A DNA stretch of 64,000 nt from Colius striatus (GCF_028858725.1 NC_084771.1:9638915-9702914); one strand, 5' to 3'; positions 26,401-36,094 are shown, counted from the first letter of the stretch. Numbers and translations are program-made. Notes: generated by a model from the sequence alone, not told the origin.

Positions 26401-29400
26401 CTTCCTTAAGGCAGCTTTAGTGTTACCTGTTCCTTTCTTAATCCAGAAAGATGCAGTGATAGGTATCTAAGTGCCCTGTAGGTGACTCAGCTTTTCTCTC
26501 TTCCCCAAGCAGTGTATGTGAACTTACCCTTTAGTCAGTTTAAATTGCATTTTTGACCAGTACCTCCTCTTAGCCATATAGCTGCTTGTTGACAAATACG
26601 ATACTTCTTCTGAGGAGATTCTTTTAGCACTTGGTTTGAGTGCTACAGTGGTTATAGAGTCATCTGAAGGCAGATTACACCTGCCCAGGGAAAGGTTACT
26701 GCAACAGTTTCTAACCAGTGCATAAGAAATCCTCTCAGCCTTGCAGCTGAGCATGTTTCAGCATCTGCCTGAATGAAGGCACTAAAATAGACCAATCTGA
26801 GGTCTCCTCTTTACTGAGATGCAGGTGACTTTCTGGGACAGAACGTAAAAATTAACGTTTTCCTCCCCTCCTTACCTCTAGAGCCTACACCTGCCTTTCT
26901 GAGCAGGCTGTCCACTTTTCCTCACTGGTTGGGAAGGGAGCTTGGAAGCGACAGCTCCATCTCCAGTGCCAGGACAGCATCATGCTCAGAAGAAAGCACA
27001 GTTGGCCATCACTGCAGCTGTTATGAGTCATTAATTATTTACAAGTCTTATTCTGTACTTCCCCTTCCCAAAGTCTTGTGCAATGAAGCTGATGCCACTC
27101 TAAAAAAAAACCTCTTCCAAGTTAAAATATCAGCTGCTGGTTTCTGCACACTATGCACACTGTAACCAGAAACTTAGTGAATGTATTTGCAAGAGTTCAG
27201 AACCTACTAACAACAAAACAATGGTTCAAAAATATAGCTGGGTACAGCAACCACATTGCTAGTATCAAAACTATGTACTATTTCCTTTTCACTAACCTCA
27301 AAACCTTTTATAGGCCATCACCAAGCCTAGTTTAGATTTCCTCTCTCTCTTTGCTTTGCCCACTTACTTGCAACTTCCCTTTCTGCTCTGCAGGGAAGCT
27401 GCTGGGCAGACAGTCTCACCTGCAGAGATCTTTTGTGTGGTCTTGCCATAGCTGTCCATTGAGACTGCTGTACCTCAGTGTGCTCATGCCTGCAATGAGA
27501 TTGTATTTTCCCATGATGCTTTGAAGATGTTTTTTTAAATGGTTTAAGGTAACAAGGTTCGTGTAAGCTAATAAAATTAATGTAGGTGCTGTGTCTGAGA
27601 GATAATTAATTTTGCCTTAAAATGTGTGTTACTAGCTACAAAGTTAAGCACTTGAGAACCAGGAAATACTGAAGCCTAGACTACACAGACAGGCAGAGAT
27701 GAAACAAGGGGAAGAACAGTGTCTGTGCTACATGTTAGTTATTGAAGATGTCAGAAAGCCAAGGTGTCTCAGGAAGAGAAGGTTTTATTCAGTACCTGAT
27801 CACTCTATTGATAACCTCGATTTCACAGCTCTGTGGCTGCTGGTGGTTCTTGCATCGCAGTAGGTGCTTTTAAAAGACGGTCACTACTTACACTTGTAAT
27901 ACGTTGCATGATGAATTTAATGCCTTACAGAGTCGCCTTCCAAGTGCTGAACAATCAGAGCTACCAATGTGATCAGTGGGAGGTATGCTTTCAGTAGCTG
28001 AGATGCTACGTAAAGCATAATAAACCATTTGTTCTTAAGCATCTCACGTGGGATGCTCAGCAGCGGGGCACACTTTTGCATGGGTTTCTGCACTTCAGCT
28101 TCAGATTTGTAACAGTGCAGTAACACCTTCATGTCTCACAAGGTATGGTGGCAGCAAGGCCTCCTGGCGATACAAAGTGTCAACAATGTAAAACACCACC
28201 TTCAAAAAAGGCACTTTGCAGGTAATGCACCCAAAGTAAATCAACTGCTGGCTCTCTGTCTGCTTCTCCTCTTAACACCGTCTGTCTCCCATTCCTCCCA
28301 TCTCACCATGGTCTGCTCTCGGCTATTCCCAATGTACTCTTCCAAAACTATTTGCTCTTCAAACACCTGATTCCAGTTCACTTTCATTTCAGCTAGTCCT
28401 GCTTTTCTCCAGTCTCTTCCTTATTTATAGCTCTCTCAGGCTGCTCTTGTGATCAGTTTTCTTCTGGCCATACTTGTCCCAAAATCCTTAACACCATCAC
28501 ACCCCTTTTCCAATACAGACAGCAAAGACTTGGCCCTTACATTTTTCCATAACATGGTAGTCTCAATTTTCAGCAAACACATGTGATTTCCCTGCCATTT
28601 ATTCCTAAACCTAGCATCTGTTTTTTGCCATCCTTTAAATCCGGTCTGTGCTCCTGTAACCGCTTTGTCTTAATCTATTACCACATTAAAACTACAGATC
28701 CCGTTGCTGTTCCAGTGAGGGCAAGGGGGGCTGTTAACATATTCTTAAGACTGGTAAGGGAGCAGAACTGTAACCTCATCAGCACCAAGTATTGTGGGAA
28801 GTTTGCACAGGCTTATTTGATGTAGGATTCAGAAGTGGGTCCAGGCCAGCCTGCCACTGCAAGCAGTCAGTGGTAGTCCATCCCATGGGCCAGGTTGCCT
28901 GCTCATGTGATGCAGGACGTAGTGCCACAGAGAAAGACAAAGGTTCCCCACCCCATCCTGCCTACAGTCTACCATACCCAGACACTGCTAACGAGATCGT
29001 TCCGACAGGGCACGAGGGTGTGACAATAAGCTACTGCCTCCTTTCTCAAGGGTTTTGTACTCCATTGTACGGCGGTGATGTGGCAAGCAACCTCTGAGCC
29101 GTCCACGGTGTGGAGGCACCCAAAAACCTCACAGCAGGCAGCGCAAAAAAACATCTGTCAGGGCTTTAAAAGCCGCCAAATTCATGTCTTTGTCACCGCC
29201 AGGGCCAGGGCCGGCCCTGGATGCCCCCCGGGAGCGCTGCCTGCCGCTGAGGCGAGGCCAGGCAGGGGCGGGCGGGCGGCGGCGCACACCCTCCGTCCAC
29301 ACGTCACCAGACATGGCTGCGCGGCCGAGAGGCCCGTGAGCCGGCCGCCCCCGCGCTCGGCCCCGGCCCCAGCGGGGGCACCCGCCTGACGGGCAGCCGC

Positions 29401-29913
29401 GCCGCCGCATCCCTCGGGAGGCCGCGCCGGGCACGGGAGCCGGCCCTGGAGGCCGAGCGAGAGCGGGGTCGGCGGCGCTGCGGCTCGGCGAGGGAAGGCG
29501 AGGAGGCGGCGATCCCGGCTCAGCCCCCGCCCCGGCTCCTCCTCAGGCCACGCTCTGTGCCGCGCGGCCTCCCCGCGCGCTGCCCGGCCCGCGGCCCCGC
29601 GCCCCGCCGCTCACTTGTCCCTGATGATGGTCTGGAGCTCCCGGAGCTGATCGTTCATGGGCAGCAGCTTCAGCTGAGGCCCGATCGCCGGCTCGACGCC
29701 CTCCGCCGAGGGGACCGGCGGCGGCGGTGCCACCGCCACGACCCCGTTGCTGCTGCTGCTGCTGCTGTCCGGGCTGGGGCAGCCGCTGTCCTCGCTGGGC
29801 TCCGCGAAGCGGATCAGCCGTGAGCCGCCGCTCGCTGTCACCGGCGCCGGCGCCGGCTGCTCGTCCTGCGGCCGCGGGCCGAGCCGCTGGTTCTGGCAAG
29901 GCATCGCCTCCAT
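14327..29913 (-). CDS. UPRT: UPRT, uracil phosphoribosyltransferase homolog (7 coding exons, complete)
   Basis: Type I phosphoribosyltransferase-fold protein related to bacterial Upp, which makes UMP from uracil and PRPP in pyrimidine salvage. Exons in gene order are 29913-29615, 23049-23007, 19280-19211, 17063-17001, 16171-16010, 15263-15165 and 14433-14327. They total 843 nt, 280 codons plus TGA; human is 309 aa, also 7 exons. The N-terminus (residues 1 to about 78) is low-complexity and GC-rich, with Ser and Pro runs. The conserved domain runs from about residue 79 (QLKLLPMNDQLRELQTIIRD) to the end. The PRPP-loop equivalent is YPILSTGNT, split between exons 5 and 6. The C-terminal uracil-binding region (HPVAPTHFGQKYFGTD) is two residues shorter than in bacterial enzymes, as in human UPRT, so catalysis is doubtful. 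The start ATG at 29913 gives MEAMPCQNQ, aligned with human MPCHNQ. It is convergent with ZDHHC15 and divergent from ABCB7. Confidence 0.97.
14826..14901 (+). mobile_element. Degenerate CR1 tail
   Basis: Ends in GAGCTTAAAGGTCTCATGCA followed by GATTCTGTGATTCC, a diverged version of the CR1 3' end, within the last UPRT intron. Confidence 0.45.
15165..15263 (-). CDS. UPRT: UPRT exon 6
   Basis: Acceptor CGTTTAG precedes 15263; donor GTGAGT follows 15165. The 99 nt encode STGNTVIEAVKVLVEHGVQ and PSVIILLSLFSTPHG, completing the PRPP-binding loop and the following strand and helix. Confidence 0.96.
16010..16171 (-). CDS. UPRT: UPRT exon 5
   Basis: Acceptor GCTTCTGAG precedes 16171; donor GTGAGT follows 16010. 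The 162 nt encode GEAMEQGLRDCCRSIRIGK, ILIQSDEETQRAKVYYAKF and PPDIYRRKVLLMYPILS. This is the most conserved part of the protein and carries the first half of the PRPP loop. Confidence 0.97.
16571..16680 (+). mobile_element. CR1 LINE 3' end
   Basis: Contains GGGGGTTGCACTGGATGAGC, AAGGTCCCTTCCAGCCCTTG and a GATTCTGTGATTCTGTGA end, diagnostic of avian CR1. It lies in a UPRT intron, antisense to the gene. Confidence 0.8.
17001..17063 (-). CDS. UPRT: UPRT exon 4
   Basis: Acceptor CCTGTCACAG precedes 17063; donor GTAGGT follows 17001. The 63 nt encode HKYEGVRFEKGNCGVSIMRS plus part of Gly. Human has GYKYEGVKF here. Confidence 0.95.
18978..19137 (+). mobile_element. CR1 LINE 3' end
   Basis: Contains GGCTCCCCAGGGAAGTGGT, GAGCTCGATGATCCCTATGG and CTCTGTGATTCTGT, typical CR1 3' sequence. 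It lies just beside UPRT exon 3 but in antisense. Confidence 0.8.
19211..19280 (-). CDS. UPRT: UPRT exon 3
   Basis: Acceptor TTTCTACAG precedes 19280; donor GTACGT follows 19211. The 70 nt encode IRLVVEEGLNQLPYTEC and TVTTPTG, nearly identical to human. Confidence 0.95.
23007..23049 (-). CDS. UPRT: UPRT exon 2 (43-nt microexon)
   Basis: On the - strand, acceptor TTTTTCAG precedes 23049 and donor GTAGGT follows 23007. It encodes KSSRGDFVFSADRL, against human TASRGDFMFSADRL. With exon 1 the phase is 2 then 1, restoring the Lys codon. Confidence 0.93.
29615..29913 (-). CDS. UPRT: UPRT exon 1 with start codon
   Basis: ATG is at 29913-29911; the donor GTGAGC lies just below 29615. The 99 codons plus 2 nt encode an N-terminal low-complexity region with a six-Ser run and APPPPVPS, then GPQLKLLPMNDQLRELQ and TIIRD. 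The exon is embedded in a CpG island. The larger 29543-30067 open frame on the same strand is another frame of GC-rich sequence. Confidence 0.95.
29748..29767. repeat. Coding trinucleotide run (CTG/CAG) in UPRT exon 1
   Basis: Seven tandem GCT/CTG units on the + strand; read on the - strand they give AGC codons for the UPRT poly-Ser tract. Such runs vary in length between individuals and species. Confidence 0.85.
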
Positions 29914-30169
29914 GCGCCGGGGCGCGCGCGCCCCCGCCCCCTCCGCGCGCCGGCCGTTGCCGCCACGCGCCGCACCGGTCCCGCCTGCGCCGCCGCTCGC
30001 TGGGCGGGGCGGGGGGCGGGGCAGCGCTGAGGGCCGCTGTCGCGCTATTGGCTGCCGGCACTGTCACTCCAGGCCGCGGCGGGAGCGCAGCCCCGGGGGC
30101 GGGGCGAGGCGGGGCCGCCCTGAGGCGCGGGGCCGGCGCTTTCCCGCGCCGGGCGGCCGGAGCGCGGGC

Positions 30170-30220
30170 TGCGCACCGTGAGGGGAGCCGGGGAGCCGCT
30201 GGGCGCCAGCCGCCCCTCAG
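30170..30220 (+). other. Possible divergent non-coding first exon
   Basis: Plus-strand sequence in the UPRT island ends in CCCCTCAG followed by GTGAGC at 30221, a good splice donor. It faces away from UPRT. It could be the first exon of a promoter-associated lncRNA; I could not pair it confidently with a second exon. Confidence 0.2.
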
Positions 30221-30240
30221 GTGAGCCGCGCCTTCGCCGC

Positions 30241-30306
30241 CTTCCCGCCGCCTTCCCGCCGCCTTCCCGCCGCCTTCCCGCCGCCTTCCCGCCGCCTTCC
30301 CGCCGG
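30241..30306. repeat. 11-bp GC-rich minisatellite
   Basis: Six tandem copies of CTTCCCGCCGC (the last with a final G), preceded by a shortened unit. It lies at the outer edge of the UPRT CpG island. Confidence 0.95.
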
Positions 30307-30972
30307 GTGGGCCCTGACAGCCGCCCTCAGGTGCAGGGGGGCTCGGCCGAGGGCTGATGCCGCTGCTCTGAGCCCCCTCCGTGGTGCAAAAGTTGTGCTG
30401 CAGGGTTTTTGTGTTTGGTTTGTTTCTGTTTTTTCTGGGAGGGACCTTTCAAGAAAGCAGAGGCTGATTAGTGCAGGTTCAGAGGAGAAGAACAGATGGG
30501 ATTCAAGGAAGGCCACGTATGTAACTGTGGTTTCTCCTGGGTGCAGACGCCCAGTTGCCAGATTTACAGATGTCATGGCCCTGCAGCACAGGCTCTAGTG
30601 TCCAGTATTTCCACTGTATTGAGCTCTCAGGACATGTTCTAGCTGGAATATCCCATCTGTGGATGAAAGAACCCTGAGTTGTGCTGTCGCTGTAGTTGAT
30701 GTAGATTTAATGCCTCTCCAACGGAGGTTTACAGAATCAGCCAACCAACATGTCTTGGTAAACCTCACAACACCATTCAGCAGCCGTTGTGTTATTACAA
30801 GCTTCTGTGTGTTACATACAAAGAGAGGAGCAGGTTCTAGGTACCCCTGCGTTGCATCAGTGATGGAAGGTGCTACACACTTCCAGTAAGACCTTAAAAT
30901 TGCAGATGGAAAGCATGCATTTGATCATTCAGTTCAGGCTCTCGTTAGCACTGACTACCATTAATTTTGTGT

Positions 30973-32068
30973 CCATTTTGAAGTCCTGAAGCAAACTTCA
31001 GATGCATAAGAAATAAAGATCTTCCTCTCATCAAACACAAAGAGGGGTGTTTAGTGTTCTGGTAGAATATTGGAAACAACATGCTGTCAGTCATCTCATG
31101 CTGAAAACACCCCAGCAGGCTGCTGGAGAGGAGCCTTTGAAAAGGGGATTCAAAGTGCAAAATGCTAGTGGCTTCTTTGACAGATAACTAAGGGATGGCT
31201 GTTCCCCATGCTGCAAACTGTTAAGAAGGGTGAGAAATTAGTAACGAAAAGAGAGAAGGAAGGAGTGCTGGAAATCATGGGACCAGATTAAATACAGGAA
31301 AGCTGAAGAGAAAGATCTGGCCAGTGCTTGTCCTCATGGAATGCAATGGGGTAGTTGGTAGCCCCTCTTGTAGGGCTTTTAGAATGAGAATGTTCTCCTG
31401 TCTTACCCATTCTCAGCACTGAAACATCAGGCATTGCATGTCTCTAAACTGACACAATCAAACGGCTGTGTGGCATTGGAAGGGAAATCCCATCCTTCTT
31501 CATTTTGCTCTTCTCATGGACTGAGCAGAAAATCGGCTTCAGAATTTCCATTTTTGGTGATAATGTGTATCATCCTGGGGTTTCTACACTTCTAAGGCTA
31601 ATAAGGTAGTGAAGAGATTTGACCTTAAGAGTTTCCCTGACAATTTTGCCTTTCCCTGCTCTTCCTTCTTTGCTGACTCTCCAGTGCTGCTGGGTTTGTT
31701 TCCCCCTCTACTCTTGCAGTCTTTTGTCCAGTTCCAATCTTCTCCTTCTGCGGCCACGTTATTTACACCACACCAGATGACTGATACCTGCACAAGGCAC
31801 TGCACAAACCCCGAGAGAGAGATCCAGAGAAATTCAAAAGAGGCCACACATCTATAGCACAGAGACATGGCAACCCCTCTCTCAGAGGGGCCTGACCAGG
31901 AGGACAAAGCTCTTGCTATAGACACAGAAAGCTGACAGGCAACTTCTATAAACTTACATGGTTTAAAGTAGCTTACCACACACACTCAAACAGTGTTTCT
32001 CTGCAGATTTAGCTGTAGATGCAGAGGATGTCCTTGGAGACAGACAGAAATCAGTGTATGCTGCAGAG
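30973..32068 (+). repeat. Inverted repeat, left arm
   Basis: Reverse-complement match to 38842-39932. Long stretches are identical or nearly so, for example 31321-31480 against 39440-39600. Visible differences are an 8-bp insertion near 31588 and a diverged patch at 31975-31998. Similarity stops abruptly at both ends. The spacer is about 6.8 kb. Confidence 0.93.
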
Positions 32069-32186
32069 TTTGCACTCAGAAAAGATGACAGAAGCAGCTT
32101 GTTGGAAGAAATAGTAGCTCTGGGAATGGAAATAAGTTGCCATAGAGGAAATTTGTGAATAGAGTCTTAAAAGATACCTATCTCAC

Positions 32187-32444
32187 CTGGACTTTTCCAC
32201 ACCACCTCCCAAAGCACCATAAACTGCTGCAAATACTAAAATAGTAAATGCTAAAATACTGTGGCAAACTAATATTATACTAATTGACTTGTGCAATTGG
32301 ATGTCCTCTGGAGCAGGGCCACCAGGGGATATCTCAGTGTCCCCCACAGCAAAGAGAAGATAAAAAATAAAGACACCCCTGAGATACGAGGTGTTGGCAC
32401 GAAGATTAATTTGCTCGTGTTTTCCCAGTATTTTGAGCTTCCAT
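32187..32444 (-). CDS. Unassigned exon-like segment with two hydrophobic stretches
   Basis: On the - strand, pyrimidine-rich TCTTTTATTAGCCAG precedes 32444 and donor GTGAGA follows 32187. The 258 nt are fully open and encode WKLKILGKHEQINLR, then GVFIFYLLFAV, then a charged loop, then a 24-residue hydrophobic helix (IILVCHSILAFTILVFAAVY), then GALGGGVEKS. I do not recognise the protein. It is joined in phase to 38903-38798 only if the second AG (CCAG) is the acceptor. It could be a chance open frame or part of a repeat. Confidence 0.25.
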
Positions 32445-34261
32445 CTGGCTAATAAAAGATATTGGAAGGGAGTACTTAATTTTTTCCTGTAGTGTAGTGC
32501 AGAGGCACAGAAATTGCATTGTGGAGGTATTACGTACCTCATAAAACTGAGGCATTTCAGAGGCAATAAACTGGAATTAATCTATTTGTTTCAAAATAGA
32601 TGAATGGAGGAAAATGTAGTCAGAATGGGCCAAAAAAAGAGACTTCTGCAGATGGATGTGAACTGTGAAATATAGGGCAGAAGGAAAGAATGTCTGCAAT
32701 AAAACAGGAGGGTTTATAGAGAGCTATAAAAATCATCTGAAATGATTCCTGTAGGTATATTAATTCAGGCGTTTTGAAGTATCAGTTTTTATCACAGAAT
32801 CCTGAAAGCCAAGGTTGATATTGTTCCTTACAAACTCATTCTCATCCTGAATATGTTTGATTATGGCTGTGTTTAATCCTGATCAAGAAATAGTAACAAG
32901 CCACATGCTTATTTATAGTCTGGTAAGAAGTAGAGCTGGCAACTTAGATTCTTATAGGAAACGGGCTTTGCTGTGAGATGAGTGTATCCAAGTGGAGGGA
33001 GCACTGCTAACGGAGATTTTGCCTCTAAGTTTGTGTTTGCTTCCTGTTCAAGTACCAGAAGAACTGTTTAGAAACCACATTTATTGTGTGGAGAGAAGAT
33101 GGTTCCAACTCACTCCATCCAAGGAAAAAATTTATAAAGATGGGGTTGGGGTACACTAAGCCCTTCAAAGGTGATGTTAAAATGCCTTATGAATCCAAAG
33201 TTACAGCTCCCAGGAAACTCTTGGAAGAGAAAGGTCTGAATAACAAGTTGGTGGAAATTTGGATATATGTGCCCGGACTCAGGATGCCCTTTGATTAAAG
33301 CTAAATCACAGAAAAGAGTTTCACTTTGGATCTCACACCATCTGTCATCTGGATAGCTGGAGGAAAAGAAGAAAAATCTCCAAGCTGACCTAAAGCATAG
33401 GTAGATATAGATATTTCCTTAATATAACAGCTCATACCTGCCTCCAAATGTAGTAACTGTGTTGTTAATATATGAGCTTCCATAAGTAATTTCTGCCTTC
33501 AATTTACTTTCTCTCTGACTCGCATTAGGAATGATTTCAAGGTATTGGGGACAATTCCCTGTCAGGGGCATGATATGATGGTGCTTAAGACCATCTTATT
33601 GCTGTATTTTACAGTGCCTGGTGTGAATTCCAGTTTTTACAAGCAGCTAAAAAACGATGGGCATATCTCGTCTAAGCTTCACAAGCCAATTATGGAGCTG
33701 GTAATAAGTGCTGATGTGGAAGAGATGTCTTTTTGTGGTTAAATTAGGTGGAAGCTCATTAGCATTCAGCAAGGCAGCGGAGATGGTGCCTGCACTCTGA
33801 GGGATCACAGGGAGTTTGTAACAATTGACAACTGGTGAAACCACAGAGGGTGGAACTCTTTACTTACAACTACACCTAGTACTTGTGTAGAAGGAATTAC
33901 TGCACTGATGACAAGTAGACTTTGCAGTATGCACTTGTTCTTTCTGTACTGTACTAAGAAATGACTTTCAAAGATGAAGGGCAATACAGAAAAAAATGTT
34001 TACAGGCTTTTTTTTGTATTTGACTGTAGCAGGAATGGTTTTGTCTTTCCATCTTAACTGTCCCCATGTCTGTGTTATCTTGCTTCCTTTCTCTTCCATA
34101 TATTTTCTTGTCCTCAGGGGACTATAAGTGTTAACTTTAAAAGCAAAGCAGACAGTTAAAGTCTGACCTATTGAGGTTTATTACTGGCTGTGTGGTGTCA
34201 GCTAATAAACAGTCTGATTTGTAGAAGTTTCAGTACTTGGCTAAAAATAAGCATTCAGAGA

Positions 34262-34316
34262 ACACAACCCCATTCACTGCTGCTGCTGTCCAGGCTGGGG
34301 CAGCCACTGCCTTCCG
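34262..34316 (-). pseudogene. Decayed fragment resembling UPRT exon 1
   Basis: Aligns by eye with 29736-29797 in the same orientation. CACAACCCCATT stands against CACGACCCCGTT, followed by a CTG run, then TGTCC-A/G-GGCTGGGGCAGCC-A/G-CTG. Most differences are CpG-to-TpG/CpA changes, as expected for a methylated, unconstrained copy. About 55 bp, so chance similarity of the CTG part must be considered; the 20-plus bp after it are not low complexity. Confidence 0.45.
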
Positions 34317-34375
34317 TGACTCCCTGCACTGGCTGTTGCTGCTGTGTTACAAAAAACACAACTGCCACAAAGAGA

Positions 34376-34502
34376 AGAAAAAGAGATGAAGCTAGAACAC
34401 AAAAAGTTCCACTTCAACTGAAGAAAAGACATCTTTACTATTGAGATGAGGGAGCCCTAGCCCAGGCTGCCCAGGGTCTGGAGTCTCTTTCTCTGGAGGT
34501 CT
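34376..34502 (+). mobile_element. CR1 LINE fragment abutting the ZDHHC15 copy
   Basis: Contains GAACACAAAAAGTTCCACTT and GGGAGCCCTAGCCCAGGCTG, as in the longer CR1 at 59.1-59.5 kb. It stops exactly where the inverted ZDHHC15 copy starts (34503) and lacks the normal CR1 3' end. Confidence 0.75.
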
Positions 34503-36094
34503 GCTATAGCACTCAAATAGTGCTGGAACAGAGCACAGAGGGTTTGGCAACGTCTGAAAGCCAAGCAGGGTCTTGATTTCCTTCTACAGTAGGAGAGTCA
34601 AGTGCCAGAGCTCCTCCTAAGCACACACCTACAAAAAGACTGTGGGGACCCAAAGGGGTCTCAGCCTTTGCCTATCCCATATATGCAGCCACAGAGCTCA
34701 AGTCTCTGCTTTTCTCAGCATAAGAAACAATCCCAGCCAGCATCCCATGAGGGTCTCTGGAAGCATTTTATGTAAGTGATTAGCCATGAAAACAAGAGAA
34801 ATGTAGGGCAGCAACCCCAGGATCTGCACTCTATGCCTGCCCTTATTTGTGTTCACTGAGTGCAAGGTAACACCATAACAGAGAAAGCTGAAAAAAAATA
34901 TGACCAGGCAGTTCAGGAAACAACATGAAAGAAAACCACCCACCCACAATTAATAGTTTCCTGTAATACGACTGAAATATGTATGTGGTATTCTTGCAAC
35001 CACTTTAAAAGCATCAAATGTTGACAGTTAAGAATTCCTACTTGGAAAATAATTATTTCCATAATCAGTAGAAGTTTGGGGCTTCTTTTAAGTACAGAGC
35101 TATGGTCAGACAACAGCAGCTGTATTTGGAGTTGGGAAGATTAACCACATTTATGTTCAAGAGTTCAACCTAACTCAAGTAGTGTTTATTCCTCTCTGAT
35201 GCCTCAGATTTCAGCGTTATGAGTACTGATATACCCTAATGCATATTGAAAATGCATCAATTCCTTTTTGTAAATGGCAATCCTGGGCTCTGTTTCACTG
35301 AAGTTTGTCTTCTTTTGAAGGGCATTTGAGTTTTCCAAGCTAATAAATTTGTGGTAAGTTTCCAGCATTCTGAGATAGGTACATGCAAACACAAGGCAAG
35401 GGAAAGGACATCACTTTTGTTTGCCAGAAGCTAACCCTACAGGGTGAAATTCCCGAGGTCTCTTTGCTTCTCACTTTCTCCAGTTCAGACATTTCGTGGG
35501 AGCTATACTCAGAAAAGGGCCCAGGAAAAAACCTTCAGGCTGAAATGCAGACCCTTCAGTGACTGAAAGCCAAAAAGTAACAGGAGTGACTAAACCCCAC
35601 CAGACTCATAGGACATGAAAAAGGAACCAGATTTCACCACTTACTGTCCAATACTTAATAAAATACTTGAAGACTGTTGCAGCAATATACAAGCAATACA
35701 ACAGAGAATAGGCTAAGAACAGGAGAAAGAATTTGTAGTTAGAAAATCCAATGCAGTTATTCACCCTGGAGAACAAAAGCAAAGTTGAAATCAGGATCTG
35801 TTCAGCACACAGGTGTAACACAATGAACATGACAATGCTTTTGGTTTCATTAAGCCTCTGGATTACACCACCCCGTTTTGGCAATACCTGGCTCCCCTTA
35901 GTGGCCAACATGAAACAGATCTGAGGTCTCTGTTTTTAGCTTGCAAACTCCTTGCTATGCCCAGTACAGGGACAGTTTGTCATTTGGAATCTGCTTTGCA
36001 GTTGGTACCACTGGTAGATCTGTCACATAGGCTCTAATTACTCCGTGTCTGTTTCTTGTCTGCAGAGGTATTTGAGTCTGGGATCAAAACTCAG
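34503..36094 (-). pseudogene. Inverted duplicate of ZDHHC15 exon 4 region
   Basis: Two blocks match the ZDHHC15 gene in reverse: 35367-36094 against 2546-3296, and 34503-34805 against 3583-3894. Between them 290 bp of the parent intron are replaced by about 560 bp of other sequence. The 121-nt exon copy is 35765-35645. It keeps acceptor CTCCAG, donor GTAAGT and the identical encoded peptide ([13 protein letters not shown] through KYW-T), with silent changes only. No other ZDHHC15 exon is present, so it is a gene fragment. Confidence 0.95.

Larger units (their letters stand above)
14434..29614. other. UPRT introns
   Basis: Six introns lie between the listed exons. The largest are intron 1 (23050-29614) and intron 2 (19281-23006). 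They hold CR1 tails near 14.9, 16.6 and 19.1 kb. Apart from these I see no RNA gene, extra coding exon or long tandem repeat. Confidence 0.7.
29180..30360 (-). promoter_or_regulatory. UPRT CpG-island promoter
   Basis: About 1.2 kb of very GC- and CpG-rich DNA centred on UPRT exon 1. An inverted CCAAT box (ATTGG at 30047-30051) lies about 135 bp upstream of the ATG, next to GGGCGGGG-type Sp1 sites at 30002-30021. No TATA box was seen. The island extends past the start, so divergent transcription is possible. Confidence 0.8.

Noticed and set aside
29543-30067. 174-codon - strand open frame overlapping UPRT exon 1
   Set aside because: A different frame of the CpG island; the UPRT frame at 29913-29615 matches the human protein, so this is a GC-driven shadow.
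31584-31985. 133-codon open frame shared by both inverted-repeat arms
   Set aside because: Its sharing only reflects the duplication. The frame ends differ between arms and no protein family is recognised.
2546-36094. Idea that the inverted ZDHHC15 copy marks a chromosomal inversion of ZDHHC15-UPRT
   Set aside because: Gene order and orientation of ZDHHC15, UPRT and ABCB7 agree with human, and ZDHHC15 is intact across the parent segment.
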